Below, piece after piece: positions 1 through 8,801 of a stretch of DNA of 32,792 nucleotides. The stretch's first letter is position 1. Each line of letters begins with the position of its first letter. The notes beneath the pieces were generated by a model. It was not told the origin of the DNA and did no database searches. It saw only the letters and a list, made by a program, of their open reading frames with translations. A program made the position numbers and the translations under genes. This DNA comes from Akkermansia muciniphila (GTDB lineage Bacteria > Verrucomicrobiota > Verrucomicrobiia > Methylacidiphilales > Verrucolacustridaceae), in NCBI GenBank assembly GCA_945878585.1, contig CAMDXQ010000008.1:1-32792 (forward strand). The letters are read 5' to 3'.

Positions 1-689
1 TCAAAATCGGCGGGAAGAAGGTGACGCAGCGATGATTTCTGATTCGCAAAAAACTCAGTCTCATCCACGGACTCAGCCAAGTGGGTTGTGAAGGGGAGAT
101 GATTCTGAGAGGCCATAGCCGAAAGTTCGTGGTAAAGAGATGGGGAAGCTGTGTAGGGGGCGTGTGGAGAAAGGGCCAAGTGCCAATCGGCATTCGGATG
201 ACGTGAGATCCACGAGGTCGCCTGATTCACAATCTCGGCAAGGTTTGGTTTTTCCCTGAGATCGGAAAATTCAAGCGCCCACCAAACTCGTGTAGGGGTT
301 GAAGTTAAGCCAGCAAGAGCTGTGCGTTGAGTCAGAATGGAGAGAATCGAGGTCGTGCCTGAATGGGCGGCATGCCGAGTTGAGGTTAGAATGGAGCTAC
401 GGCGCACTTCGGGAGTGAGAGTGGGTAGAAGGGGAAGGAGCTCTTCCAGCCAACCCGAAAAAGTGTTCCCCTTACGTAGGAGTCCAGATAGTGCAGACAA
501 CTCAAGATGTGCGTGAAGGTTGATCCATCCCGGGGCCAACGTGATTTCAGGAATGGAGAGAACCTCTTCGCCAGGAAGGGGTGCGAGGTTAGATCCAACC
601 GCGAGAATTTTGCCTTTTTCCATGCGAAGGTGACCTGGACGATGAACCCGGTTGGCGGATTCAATCAGGGCACCCGCACGAATCAGCAT
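1..689 (-). CDS. Metal-dependent amidohydrolase (cytosine deaminase/chlorohydrolase-like), 3' end outside window
   Basis: Open reverse-strand frame from ATG at 687-689 to the window edge (not in the ORF track because no stop is present); translation starts MLIRAGALIESANRVHRPGHLRMEKGKILAVGS and contains LAPGWINLHAHLELS, the amidohydrolase HxH metal-site motif. Confidence 0.85.
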   Translation of the reverse strand, partial: MLIRAGALIESANRVHRPGHLRMEKGKILAVGSNLAPLPGEEVLSIPEITLAPGWINLHAHLELSALSGLLRKGNTFSGWLEELLPLLPTLTPEVRRSSILTSTRHAAHSGTTSILSILTQRTALAGLTSTPTRVWWALEFSDLREKPNLAEIVNQATSWISRHPNADWHLALSPHAPYTASPSLYHELSAMASQNHLPFTTHLAESVDETEFFANQKSSLRHLLPADF

Positions 690-695
690 AAGGCC

Positions 696-1271
696 CTACT
701 TCCTAGGTGGCTGATTTTGTAGAAGTTTTTCAAGTTCTGGTGCGAGAGTGCGTTTTGCATCTGGGGACATGCGATCGATAAAGAGAACGCCCATCAGATG
801 GTCAACCTCATGTTGTAATGCTCGTGCCAAGAGACCACCCGCAGTCAGGGTTGTTGCACGCCCTTTAAGATCGAGATAATCCATCTGGATGCGGAGACTG
901 CGTCGGACGGGGCCATGAAGACCAGGGAAACTTAGGCATCCTTCATCCTCATCCTCCCTGCGACGGGTAAGTGTAATCACGGGATTGCAAAAGAAGAGGG
1001 GCATGTGAACGCGCCAATCCACGGGCTTTCCGTGGAGTTCCATTGTGGAGGGGCGCTTCTCGACTTTTCTGAGATCAACCAAGGCAATTTGAAGGGAGAT
1101 ACCGATCTGGGGGGCGGCAAGACCGATGCCCTCCGACTCTCGCATTGTATTCTCTAGGACTCGTGAAAGATCCATGAGCTTATCATCCGGCGGCCGAACG
1201 GGTGTGGCTGTCTGGCGTAGAACAGGGTCACCGTAGAGACGAACAGGAAGAGTCGGGGAGAGCGATTTCAG
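696..1271 (-). CDS. def: Peptide deformylase
   Basis: All three deformylase motifs: GIGLAAPQIG, EGCLSFPG, QHEVDHLMG. ORF track extends to a GTG at 1337 inside exbD; a CTG at 1271 overlapping the exbD stop is another possible start. Confidence 0.93.
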   Translation of the reverse strand: MKSLSPTLPVRLYGDPVLRQTATPVRPPDDKLMDLSRVLENTMRESEGIGLAAPQIGISLQIALVDLRKVEKRPSTMELHGKPVDWRVHMPLFFCNPVITLTRRREDEDEGCLSFPGLHGPVRRSLRIQMDYLDLKGRATTLTAGGLLARALQHEVDHLMGVLFIDRMSPDAKRTLAPELEKLLQNQPPRK

Positions 1272-1750
1272 GGGTTGGCAGTGGCGCCACCGATCTTGGA
1301 GGTACGGACGGAGATCGGGACGCCGGCGTCCTCGCACGCATCAAAGAATTTGAAGAAAATAGCAATGGGAGTCGTCTCATCAAAGTTGAGGATCAGATTC
1401 TTGACGTTCCTATCTTTGAGAGTCTTGGCCAGATCCGCGCGAAATGTGTCAGATTTGACGTTTAGTTTTAGAATTTGATCCCCTAAGTAGAGTGGAAATT
1501 CATCCGCATTGTAGAGTTTGGCATAGTCATCCGCTTTCTTGGATTTCATGGTTAACTCGGGAGGAGCTGTTTTCGCCTCCTCAACCTTTTCGGTGCCCTT
1601 TTCTGACTTGGGGGGGGTGACATCCACCGAAGCGGTTTTTTTCTTAAAAGTAGTCGTGACGATGAAGAAGATCAGAAGCATGCACAAGATGTCGATCAAC
1701 GGAATTACGTTGATTTCGGCTCGGCGGCGTCGGCTGGGATTAAACTTCAT
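1268..1750 (-). CDS. exbD: ExbD/TolR-family biopolymer transport protein
   Basis: MKFNPSRRRRAEINVIPLIDILCMLLIFFIVTTTF: basic N-terminus, single TM with the conserved Asp, ExbD C-terminal region. Internal ATG at 1748-1750 preferred over the longer ORF. Confidence 0.92.
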   Translation of the reverse strand: MKFNPSRRRRAEINVIPLIDILCMLLIFFIVTTTFKKKTASVDVTPPKSEKGTEKVEEAKTAPPELTMKSKKADDYAKLYNADEFPLYLGDQILKLNVKSDTFRADLAKTLKDRNVKNLILNFDETTPIAIFFKFFDACEDAGVPISVRTSKIGGATANP

Positions 1751-1772
1751 CGCGGGCGAGCCCGGAACGGCC

Positions 1773-2420
1773 TTAGGCGGCGACTTCTTCGGTGTAGAGC
1801 TTCTTGAGGAGGAGCATGGAATACTCTTCCAATTCCACTGCCAAAACATCGACCTTTTTGCTGAAGAATGTGAAGGGAAACAGCATGACGATAGCCGTAC
1901 CGATACCCAGAACGGTGGTGTGAAGGGCTTCGGCGATACCGGCGGAAATCTTTCCAGGATCCGCATTTTCAGTTCCGACGGCAGCGAAGATGGTGATCAG
2001 GCCGGATACTGTTCCTACGAGGCCGAGGAGAGGTGAGGCACCCACAAAGATTTCAAGGTAGACGATGCCGCGTTCCAGTCGGGCAACTTCGGTTCGGGCC
2101 AAGGTTTGGAGAACTTCCACATTTTCCCCTCTGGGAAGCGAGGAGTGTTCCAGGGAACTATTCACCAAGCGAGCGAGGGGGGAGTCGTTACGGACGCAGA
2201 GGCGTACGAGCGTTTCCGTATTTCCGCCCGCCTTGAGAGCCCGAATGGCATCAATAATTTCTTTAGGGGCAACCCGTTCGCGGCGGAGCCGCATAAAGAT
2301 CACGGTCGATAGAAAAAGGCCGGAAATTAGGCATGAGACGAGGGGAAAAAGGATGGCTGCGATGATGAAAGGACTGACCTTGGTCAGATCTTGCAAACTG
2401 CTGATGACATCGGGTCCCAT
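1773..2420 (-). CDS. exbB: MotA/TolQ/ExbB proton channel family protein
   Basis: Three TM segments and ExbB motif ASPLLGLVGTVSGLITIFAAVG; adjacent to exbD. Confidence 0.92.
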   Translation of the reverse strand: MGPDVISSLQDLTKVSPFIIAAILFPLVSCLISGLFLSTVIFMRLRRERVAPKEIIDAIRALKAGGNTETLVRLCVRNDSPLARLVNSSLEHSSLPRGENVEVLQTLARTEVARLERGIVYLEIFVGASPLLGLVGTVSGLITIFAAVGTENADPGKISAGIAEALHTTVLGIGTAIVMLFPFTFFSKKVDVLAVELEEYSMLLLKKLYTEEVAA

Positions 2421-2468
2421 AAATGGAATACCTTAACGATGGTTGAGGGTTTGGCGAGTCCCGATCCT

Positions 2469-3536
2469 TTAGTAGATGCGAAAAGCAAGTTGCCAAGGAA
2501 AGCCGTTAGGCATTTCCGCTTTTAAGTCTGCCGGGAATGGTCCGATCAGATTGCTGGACTGCTTGATCGAGTCGCCACTGATCATTCCAAGTATCGAATT
2601 GGGGTTGCCTTGGACGATATCGATATCGGAGATGGTTCCGTCTGAATTTACATGAAATCGAACAACGACTCGATCGACTCCGATTTGAGCCATCGTTTGA
2701 GCCACCTTCGAATTCCATCGAGATCCGATGGCGAGGTAAAGCTTGTGCTGATAACGTCCCAAGGCCGTCGCCATCGAGGCAAAAGATGCATCCTGCCCCA
2801 TTTGGGCACCTCCCGAGACGGCGCTTCGGTCTCGGAAGATATCGGGTGGGGGTGCCATGGCAGAGGAGGAGTCGGAGGCGTTCGAAGCCGCTTGGGCGGC
2901 GGAGGGGGGAGAGTCGCTTTGGTCTTGGCTAGGGTCATCTTTTGCCTCAGGGGTGTCATTAACTTTTTCGATGGGGGTGCCCGTGCCAGGGGTGGGTTTC
3001 AGGAGATCGGCTTTGGGGAGTGGGGGGGCAGGTTTTGGGGGTTGGGCAGCAGGTTTGGGGGTGGAGGGACTAAGTCTTGCGGAGGGAGGGGGTGAAGCAG
3101 GGTTGGGAGAGAATTGGCTGTCACGCATGGTCAGGGAGTCATCTTTTTTCCCTTCCTGTCCGCCCAACGTTGGGTCGGTTCCGTTCACCACTTTACTGGA
3201 GGCCGCGGTATTTCGATCGCTTTGCAAGGCAGTCCGAGGATCCGGTTTATCCACCTCCTTGAGTCCAGAGGCGTCGACAAATTGGCTTTGCATGGGGGGA
3301 GCCATCGGAGCTGGGGCCTGCATGATCCGTTGGATTTTTAAATTAGTTCTCAGAGGGCTATCGGGTGCTTTTTTTTGTAGAGCCGTAAGGGTTTGGGAGG
3401 AAATCCAGAAAAAGGCAAAAAGCAGGAAGTAGAGAATGGTAAAAATTCCGGCGACAATCATGTCCCGCCGTTCACGTGCCTCCTCGCTGGCGTAAGGAAT
3501 CGGAGAAACCCCATCGGGGGGGATAGCCATCGTCAT
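2469..3536 (-). CDS. TonB/TolA-like energy transducer
   Basis: Single N-terminal TM (MIVAGIFTILYFLLFAFFWIS), long Pro/Ser-rich periplasmic linker, C-terminal TonB-like region (DRVVVRFHVNSDGTISDIDIVQGN); directly upstream of exbBD. Confidence 0.75.
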   Translation of the reverse strand: MTMAIPPDGVSPIPYASEEARERRDMIVAGIFTILYFLLFAFFWISSQTLTALQKKAPDSPLRTNLKIQRIMQAPAPMAPPMQSQFVDASGLKEVDKPDPRTALQSDRNTAASSKVVNGTDPTLGGQEGKKDDSLTMRDSQFSPNPASPPPSARLSPSTPKPAAQPPKPAPPLPKADLLKPTPGTGTPIEKVNDTPEAKDDPSQDQSDSPPSAAQAASNASDSSSAMAPPPDIFRDRSAVSGGAQMGQDASFASMATALGRYQHKLYLAIGSRWNSKVAQTMAQIGVDRVVVRFHVNSDGTISDIDIVQGNPNSILGMISGDSIKQSSNLIGPFPADLKAEMPNGFPWQLAFRIY

Positions 3537-3562
3537 AAATTGAAAGTAGGAAGCAAAAGCGG

Positions 3563-6500
3563 TTAGGACAAGGTCGAGGGTTGTGTTTTTCGTGCCGGGA
3601 TAAGCCGATCGATCAGAACATAAAATGCTGGAACTAAGTAGAGGGTCAGAAAAGTAGACGAGAGCATGCCTCCCACTACGGCGACCCCAAGCGGGCGTCG
3701 ACTTTCTGCTCCCGCCCCAAGGCCTAGGGCGATGGGCACGATTCCGATAATGGTGGAGAGAGCCGTCATCAAGATGGGACGAAGGCGAACAGCCCCAGCT
3801 TGACGCATCGCCTCGACCGCGGAGATGCCGAGGGCACGGCGTTGGTTGGCAAACTCAACGAGAAGAATTGAATTTTTTGTGACGAGACCCAGAAGTAGGA
3901 CTAAACCGATCAGGCTATACAAGTTCAAATTCATGGAGGGAATCTCGGGCAGGATTCCAAAAATCCATGCAACTGGGGCAGGGAGTGTCCCGGGGGGGAC
4001 ATACTGGGGAATAACTGCTAACTGATTGATGAATCCCAGAGAAAAAAGAAGAAGCAGAGCTCCAAATACTGCCAAGGGGAGGGCAATCATGATCGTGAAA
4101 GGGTGGACGAGGCTTTCAAACTGTGCTGCCAAGGCCATATAGACGATCAGAAGGGCGAGAAAGATGATTTGCCAAGCTTCTCCACGCCCTGAGCGAAGCT
4201 CCCGTGCTTCTCCGTCAAATTCCAGGGTCACTTCTGGCGGAAGAATTCGTTTTGCGATTTCTTCTGTTTTTTCGATCGCCTGACCCAGCGTGACTCCTTG
4301 GGGTTGGCCCGTAATGGAAGCACTTCGTTGACGCAGAAAATGGTAGATCGAGTTCACGGAGCCTTGTTCGGTTGTGTTGACAAGATTGCGGATCGGCACG
4401 AGCTGCCCGCTCTTTGTCCGAACGTAAAGGGAGTTAAGTTCGTCGGGAACAAGGCGGTCCGCTCGCTTGAGCTGGGCGATCACGTCGTACTGTTTGCCCT
4501 CGTAGTTAAAACGTGAGATGTCGAGGCCTCCCAAAAGGATCTGAAGAGCCTCGGAGATGTCCCTTACCGAAACTCCTAAATTGGCAGCACGATCGCGGTC
4601 GATGGCCAGGCTGAGCTGGGGTTTCTCATAGTTGAAATTGGTGCGAGGTTGGCTAAGAAAGCCCGCATTTGCGATTTCATCGCGCAATTGGCGGGCTGTT
4701 TTTTCCAGCAGAGCAAGATTGGAGGATTGAAGAATGACTTGGAAGGACTCTCCAAAGCCGCGTCCCACGGCCTTAGGAAGAAAGGGGATCACCACGGCTC
4801 CTTGGATTTCAGAAATCATGCGGGTGAACATCGATCCTCTGGCACCTGGCCGGGCAAGTTGAAGGGCGGAACGGTCTCGGTCCTTTTTGAGGCGGATGAA
4901 CATAATTCCCAAGTTGGACTGGCCAGGGGCTCCGCGAGAAAGAGCGACGGCACTGAAGTAACTCAATACTTCGGGATATTCGGAGGCGATCTTTTCGGCT
5001 TGGCGAAGATAACGGTCGGTGGATTCGGAGGTCGATCCCTCCGGAGTCACGATTACAGCAATGATGGTGCCCTTGTCCTCATCTGGTAGAAACTCTTGGG
5101 GAATGGCTCGGTAAAGAAGAACCGTCAGAGCCAAGATTCCCGCCCCCAAGCCGATCAGGAGGCGAGGGGAGCGAAGCGCGAATCCAAGACTGGATGCATA
5201 TTGGGCTGAAAGGCGGTAAAGAATTCGTTCCACCCATCGGGAGAAAGCGGTGGCGTGGTCTGTTTTGGGTTTTAGAAAGTGTGCGCCTAGGGCTGGGCTG
5301 AGAGTCAGGGCTACAAACGCGGAAATCGCAACGGATCCTGCCAAGGTGATCGCAAATTCACGAAAAAGAATGCCTGTAGTTCCGCTTTGGAACGCGATGG
5401 GTAGAAAGACAACGATGAGACTGGCAGTGATGGCAAGAACGGCCCCCGTGATTTCCTTCATCGAAAGAATGCTGGCTTCAAAAGGAGACATGCCCTCGTC
5501 GATATGTCTCATGATATTCTCGAGCACGACGATGGCGTCGTCCACCACGATCCCGATCGCTAAAACAAGGGCGAGAAGGGTGAGAATGTTAATGCTGTAG
5601 CCAAGGAAGTAGAGAAGCCCGAACGTCGCAAGAATAGAGAGGGGAATGGTCGAGGAGGGGATTACTGTGGCCCGGACATTGTGAAGGAAGAAATAGATGA
5701 GCAGCACGACAAGAACAAAGGAAAGAGCAAGCGTGGATCCAACCTCCTCGATGGCGGCTTCGACGTAGAGGGAGGAGTCATATGGAATATCGATTCGAAC
5801 GTCCGGAGGCAGTGCGGGTTTGATCTTTTCCAGTTCACGGCGGACGGCCCGAGCCACATCGACAGCGTTTGCATCGGACTGTTTGACAACGCCGAGGCCG
5901 ACAGCGGGTTGACCGCTAAAACGGGCGATTGTTTCCTCCACCTCGGGACCAATTTCGATGGTTGCAACGTCTCGTAGGTGAATTGTCGAGCCCTCGTTTT
6001 CGCGAACGATTAGGTCGGCATACTGTTCGGGGCGGTCCATCCGACCTCGGGATAGGATGCTGAGGGAGCGGGTTTGACCCTCAATTTTGCCTGATGGAAG
6101 CTCAACATTTTCGCGTTGAAGTAGGGCTCGAATATCTGCCGCGGTCACTTGGCGGGATGACATTTTTGAGGAGTCGAGCCAGATCCGCATCGACGGTCGT
6201 TTTTCTCCTCCGAAGTTGATGCCGCCTACTCCTTGGAGGATTTGCAGGCGGTCTTTGATCTGCCTCTCCGCTAGATTGGAGAGTTCCAAAGTGGATCGAG
6301 AGGGGCTGGAGAGGGCGACCCACATGACCTCTTGAGCGTCGGCATCCTGCTTGGCGACGATGGGCTCTTTGATGTCCTCGGGGAGTTTGTCCCGGACTCG
6401 GCTGATTCGATCCCGGATATCCTGAGCGCCAATATCCACATCGCGATTCAGCTCAAACTCAATCGTGATCGCACTAACCTGTTCGCGGGATTCGCTTCTG

Positions 6501-6739
6501 AGGATTTTGATTCCAGGAATATTATTAATTTCCTGCTCCATGGGTTCAGTCACATCGGCTTCGACCAGCTCGGCATTGGCGCCAGGGTAGATCGTCGTGA
6601 CGGAGACTACGGGGGGGTCGATGTCAGGAAGTTCACGAACGGGAAGCCTAGAGAGACCAACCACACCAATTACCGCGAGGGCCAGGTTGAACATGACGGC
6701 CGCAATGGGTCGTCGTATGCAAAATTCTGGAAGGTTCAT
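3563..6739 (-). CDS. Efflux RND transporter permease subunit (AcrB/MexB-like)
   Basis: 1058 aa; RND motifs including GIVVDDAIVVLENI (TM4 Asp pair) and GLVTKNSILLVEFAN (TM10 Lys); two repeated TM/porter halves. Confidence 0.96.
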   Translation of the reverse strand: MNLPEFCIRRPIAAVMFNLALAVIGVVGLSRLPVRELPDIDPPVVSVTTIYPGANAELVEADVTEPMEQEINNIPGIKILRSESREQVSAITIEFELNRDVDIGAQDIRDRISRVRDKLPEDIKEPIVAKQDADAQEVMWVALSSPSRSTLELSNLAERQIKDRLQILQGVGGINFGGEKRPSMRIWLDSSKMSSRQVTAADIRALLQRENVELPSGKIEGQTRSLSILSRGRMDRPEQYADLIVRENEGSTIHLRDVATIEIGPEVEETIARFSGQPAVGLGVVKQSDANAVDVARAVRRELEKIKPALPPDVRIDIPYDSSLYVEAAIEEVGSTLALSFVLVVLLIYFFLHNVRATVIPSSTIPLSILATFGLLYFLGYSINILTLLALVLAIGIVVDDAIVVLENIMRHIDEGMSPFEASILSMKEITGAVLAITASLIVVFLPIAFQSGTTGILFREFAITLAGSVAISAFVALTLSPALGAHFLKPKTDHATAFSRWVERILYRLSAQYASSLGFALRSPRLLIGLGAGILALTVLLYRAIPQEFLPDEDKGTIIAVIVTPEGSTSESTDRYLRQAEKIASEYPEVLSYFSAVALSRGAPGQSNLGIMFIRLKKDRDRSALQLARPGARGSMFTRMISEIQGAVVIPFLPKAVGRGFGESFQVILQSSNLALLEKTARQLRDEIANAGFLSQPRTNFNYEKPQLSLAIDRDRAANLGVSVRDISEALQILLGGLDISRFNYEGKQYDVIAQLKRADRLVPDELNSLYVRTKSGQLVPIRNLVNTTEQGSVNSIYHFLRQRSASITGQPQGVTLGQAIEKTEEIAKRILPPEVTLEFDGEARELRSGRGEAWQIIFLALLIVYMALAAQFESLVHPFTIMIALPLAVFGALLLLFSLGFINQLAVIPQYVPPGTLPAPVAWIFGILPEIPSMNLNLYSLIGLVLLLGLVTKNSILLVEFANQRRALGISAVEAMRQAGAVRLRPILMTALSTIIGIVPIALGLGAGAESRRPLGVAVVGGMLSSTFLTLYLVPAFYVLIDRLIPARKTQPSTLS

Positions 6740-7764
6740 CCGCTGGGCGTGGCGGGGTTGAGGATCAGTTTTCTTCCAGGGGCTAATCGCAGATTTCCAG
6801 AACGGGCAACCTTATCTCCCGGCTTGAGGCCCTCGAGAATTTCGATTTTTCCAGGAGTACGAAAACCAACTTTAACGGGAACCAGTTCTGCCACGCCATC
6901 GGTCGCGCGATACACGGCGAAGCCCCCGTCATGCGGAAAGAGGCAATCCTCTGGGAGGGTAAGGGCTTTTTCCTTAGTGCCGACGGTCAGGGTAAGATTC
7001 GCAAACATGCCGGGTTTAAGGCGATGATCCGTGTTGGGAACGATCGCACGTACGCGTACGGTTCGGGTGGCTACATCGACTTGCGGTTCAATCAGGTAAA
7101 TTTCGCCTGAGAAAGACTCCTCGGGGTAAGAAGCAACGGTTAGTTTTAATGTTTGGCCGGGGGTGACACGGGCGCTGTATCGCTCCGGAACACTGAAATT
7201 GAGTTTCATTCGATCCATGGCGTAGATGCTGACCAGAATCGTTTGAGGGCTGACGTACTGGCCGACACTCACATTGCGTTGGCCGAGAATTCCATCAAAT
7301 GGAGCGGTCAACGTGTATTCGTGCATTTTTTTGCGTGCGAGGTTTAGTGTGGCCACAGACCGTTGGTAGGCAGCGCGTGTCTGATCGTGTTCCTGTTGCG
7401 AAATGGTGCCGTCTTGAAGGAGAGTGTCGGAGCGTTGCATCGTTTGCTTTGCGTAGTTGTAGTCGGCCTCGGCTTCTGCAACTACGGCAGCTTGTTTTGA
7501 CTCATCAATCTGGAGGATGGGATCGCCCTGTTTGACCGAACTTCCCTCCGTCATCTGAATCGATGTGATTTCGCCTTCCACCTCAGGTTTGAGATAAACG
7601 GACTCATCAGCTTCAATGGACCCGATAGCCTCTAAAGTCTCTTTGAGAGGTCCCACTTCAACCGAGACTAGCTCTGCAGGGACAGGGGGGTCTTTGGGTG
7701 GCCCCCCTCCCTTCATACAGCCAGCAAGGGCAAGGAGCAGACATGGGATGAAATAATGTTTCAT
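6736..7764 (-). CDS. Efflux RND periplasmic adaptor subunit, lipoprotein
   Basis: Lipobox LALAGC near the N-terminus, lipoyl/barrel-sandwich and HlyD-like sequence (LTAPFDGILGQRNVSVGQYV); 4-nt overlap with the RND permease. Confidence 0.94.
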   Translation of the reverse strand: MKHYFIPCLLLALAGCMKGGGPPKDPPVPAELVSVEVGPLKETLEAIGSIEADESVYLKPEVEGEITSIQMTEGSSVKQGDPILQIDESKQAAVVAEAEADYNYAKQTMQRSDTLLQDGTISQQEHDQTRAAYQRSVATLNLARKKMHEYTLTAPFDGILGQRNVSVGQYVSPQTILVSIYAMDRMKLNFSVPERYSARVTPGQTLKLTVASYPEESFSGEIYLIEPQVDVATRTVRVRAIVPNTDHRLKPGMFANLTLTVGTKEKALTLPEDCLFPHDGGFAVYRATDGVAELVPVKVGFRTPGKIEILEGLKPGDKVARSGNLRLAPGRKLILNPATPSG

Positions 7765-7805
7765 ACTATGAATGATTAATAATGTGAAGTATCTACCCTA
7801 CCGGG

Positions 7806-8801
7806 TCAAGCCGGGAGGGATTTCCGGATCGCGTCGAGAAGAGCGGGGAGGCCTTCTCCACTTTTTGCGGAAATAGGAAAGATAGCCCTTCGGGCGGCAG
7901 ACCGAAGTGCAGCCAGATTTTTGGCCGACTCTGGAAGGTCGCTTTTGTTGGCGGCAACGAGAAAGGGGCGTTTTCCGAGAGCAGCATCGTGCAGTCGAAG
8001 TTCCTTGCGAAGCAAACGATAGTCCTCGGCGGGGTTCCTTCCGTCGACCCCTGCCGTATCGATGACGAGAAGAAGGACGGAGCATCGTTCGATGTGGCGG
8101 AGAAAATCATGGCCAAGACCTTTGCCCTCGTTCGCTCCTTCGATCAGTCCTGGAATATCGGCGAGAGTGAATCGGGTTTCTTCAGGTGACCCGACCACGC
8201 CGATGTAAGGAGCCAGAGTGGTGAAAGGGTAGGAGGCGATTTTGGGGCGGGCGGCAGAAAATGCAGCCAAGAGGCTGGATTTTCCCGCGTTGGGAAGTCC
8301 GACGAGCCCGACTTGGGCGATCGATTTTAAAATGAGAATAAATTCTCCCGCCTCTCCTGGGCGACCGTCCTCCGCATGGCGGGGGGTTTGTCGGGTCGAG
8401 GTGGCAAATCGAGAGTTCCCCCTGCCTCCACGGCCTCCATGGCAAAGGACAAACTTTTCTCCGGGATGGGTTAAGTCGACCAAGGGGTCTCCCGCTTCTC
8501 CCGGCGGAAGTGGATAGACCACGGTTCCGGGAGGGACTTTCAGCACGCAATCTTCCCCTCCGCGACCTGTGCACTGTTTTCCACTACCGCTTCCCCCGTG
8601 ACGGGCGCGGGCGTGGGGTCGGTACCGAAGATCGATCAGGTTGTTGAGTTGGGGATCGACGATGAGAACAACGTCTCCTCCTTTTCCTCCGTCTCCCCCG
8701 TCGGGTCCACCTTTGGGCACGAATTTTTCACGCAAGAAACTGACAGCTCCACGGCCTCCGTTTCCTGCGTTCGCATGGAGCCGGACCCGATCAACGAACA
8801 T
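7806..8801 (-). CDS. obg: GTPase Obg/CgtA
   Basis: Gly-rich Obg domain (MFVDRVRLHANAGNGGRGAVSFLREKFVPKGGPDGGDGGKGGDV), G1 GLPNAGKSS, G3 DIPGLIEGA, G4 NKSD; no extra C-terminal domain. Start taken at the internal ATG 8799-8801. Confidence 0.96.
   Translation of the reverse strand: MFVDRVRLHANAGNGGRGAVSFLREKFVPKGGPDGGDGGKGGDVVLIVDPQLNNLIDLRYRPHARARHGGSGSGKQCTGRGGEDCVLKVPPGTVVYPLPPGEAGDPLVDLTHPGEKFVLCHGGRGGRGNSRFATSTRQTPRHAEDGRPGEAGEFILILKSIAQVGLVGLPNAGKSSLLAAFSAARPKIASYPFTTLAPYIGVVGSPEETRFTLADIPGLIEGANEGKGLGHDFLRHIERCSVLLLVIDTAGVDGRNPAEDYRLLRKELRLHDAALGKRPFLVAANKSDLPESAKNLAALRSAARRAIFPISAKSGEGLPALLDAIRKSLPA

Noticed and set aside
386-664. 92-aa minus-strand ORF MNPPTGFIVQV...
   Set aside because: Out of frame with the amidohydrolase, whose frame runs open through the window edge and has clear family motifs.
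2857-3432. 191-aa plus-strand ORF (MAEEESEAFEAAWAAEGG...)
   Set aside because: Antisense to the Pro/Ser-rich part of the TonB-like gene; low-complexity Gly/Ser composition is a shadow of that coding sequence.
6332-7027. 231-aa plus-strand ORF and other long plus-strand ORFs between 0.5 and 9 kb
   Set aside because: They lie opposite strongly supported minus-strand genes and show no recognisable family motifs.
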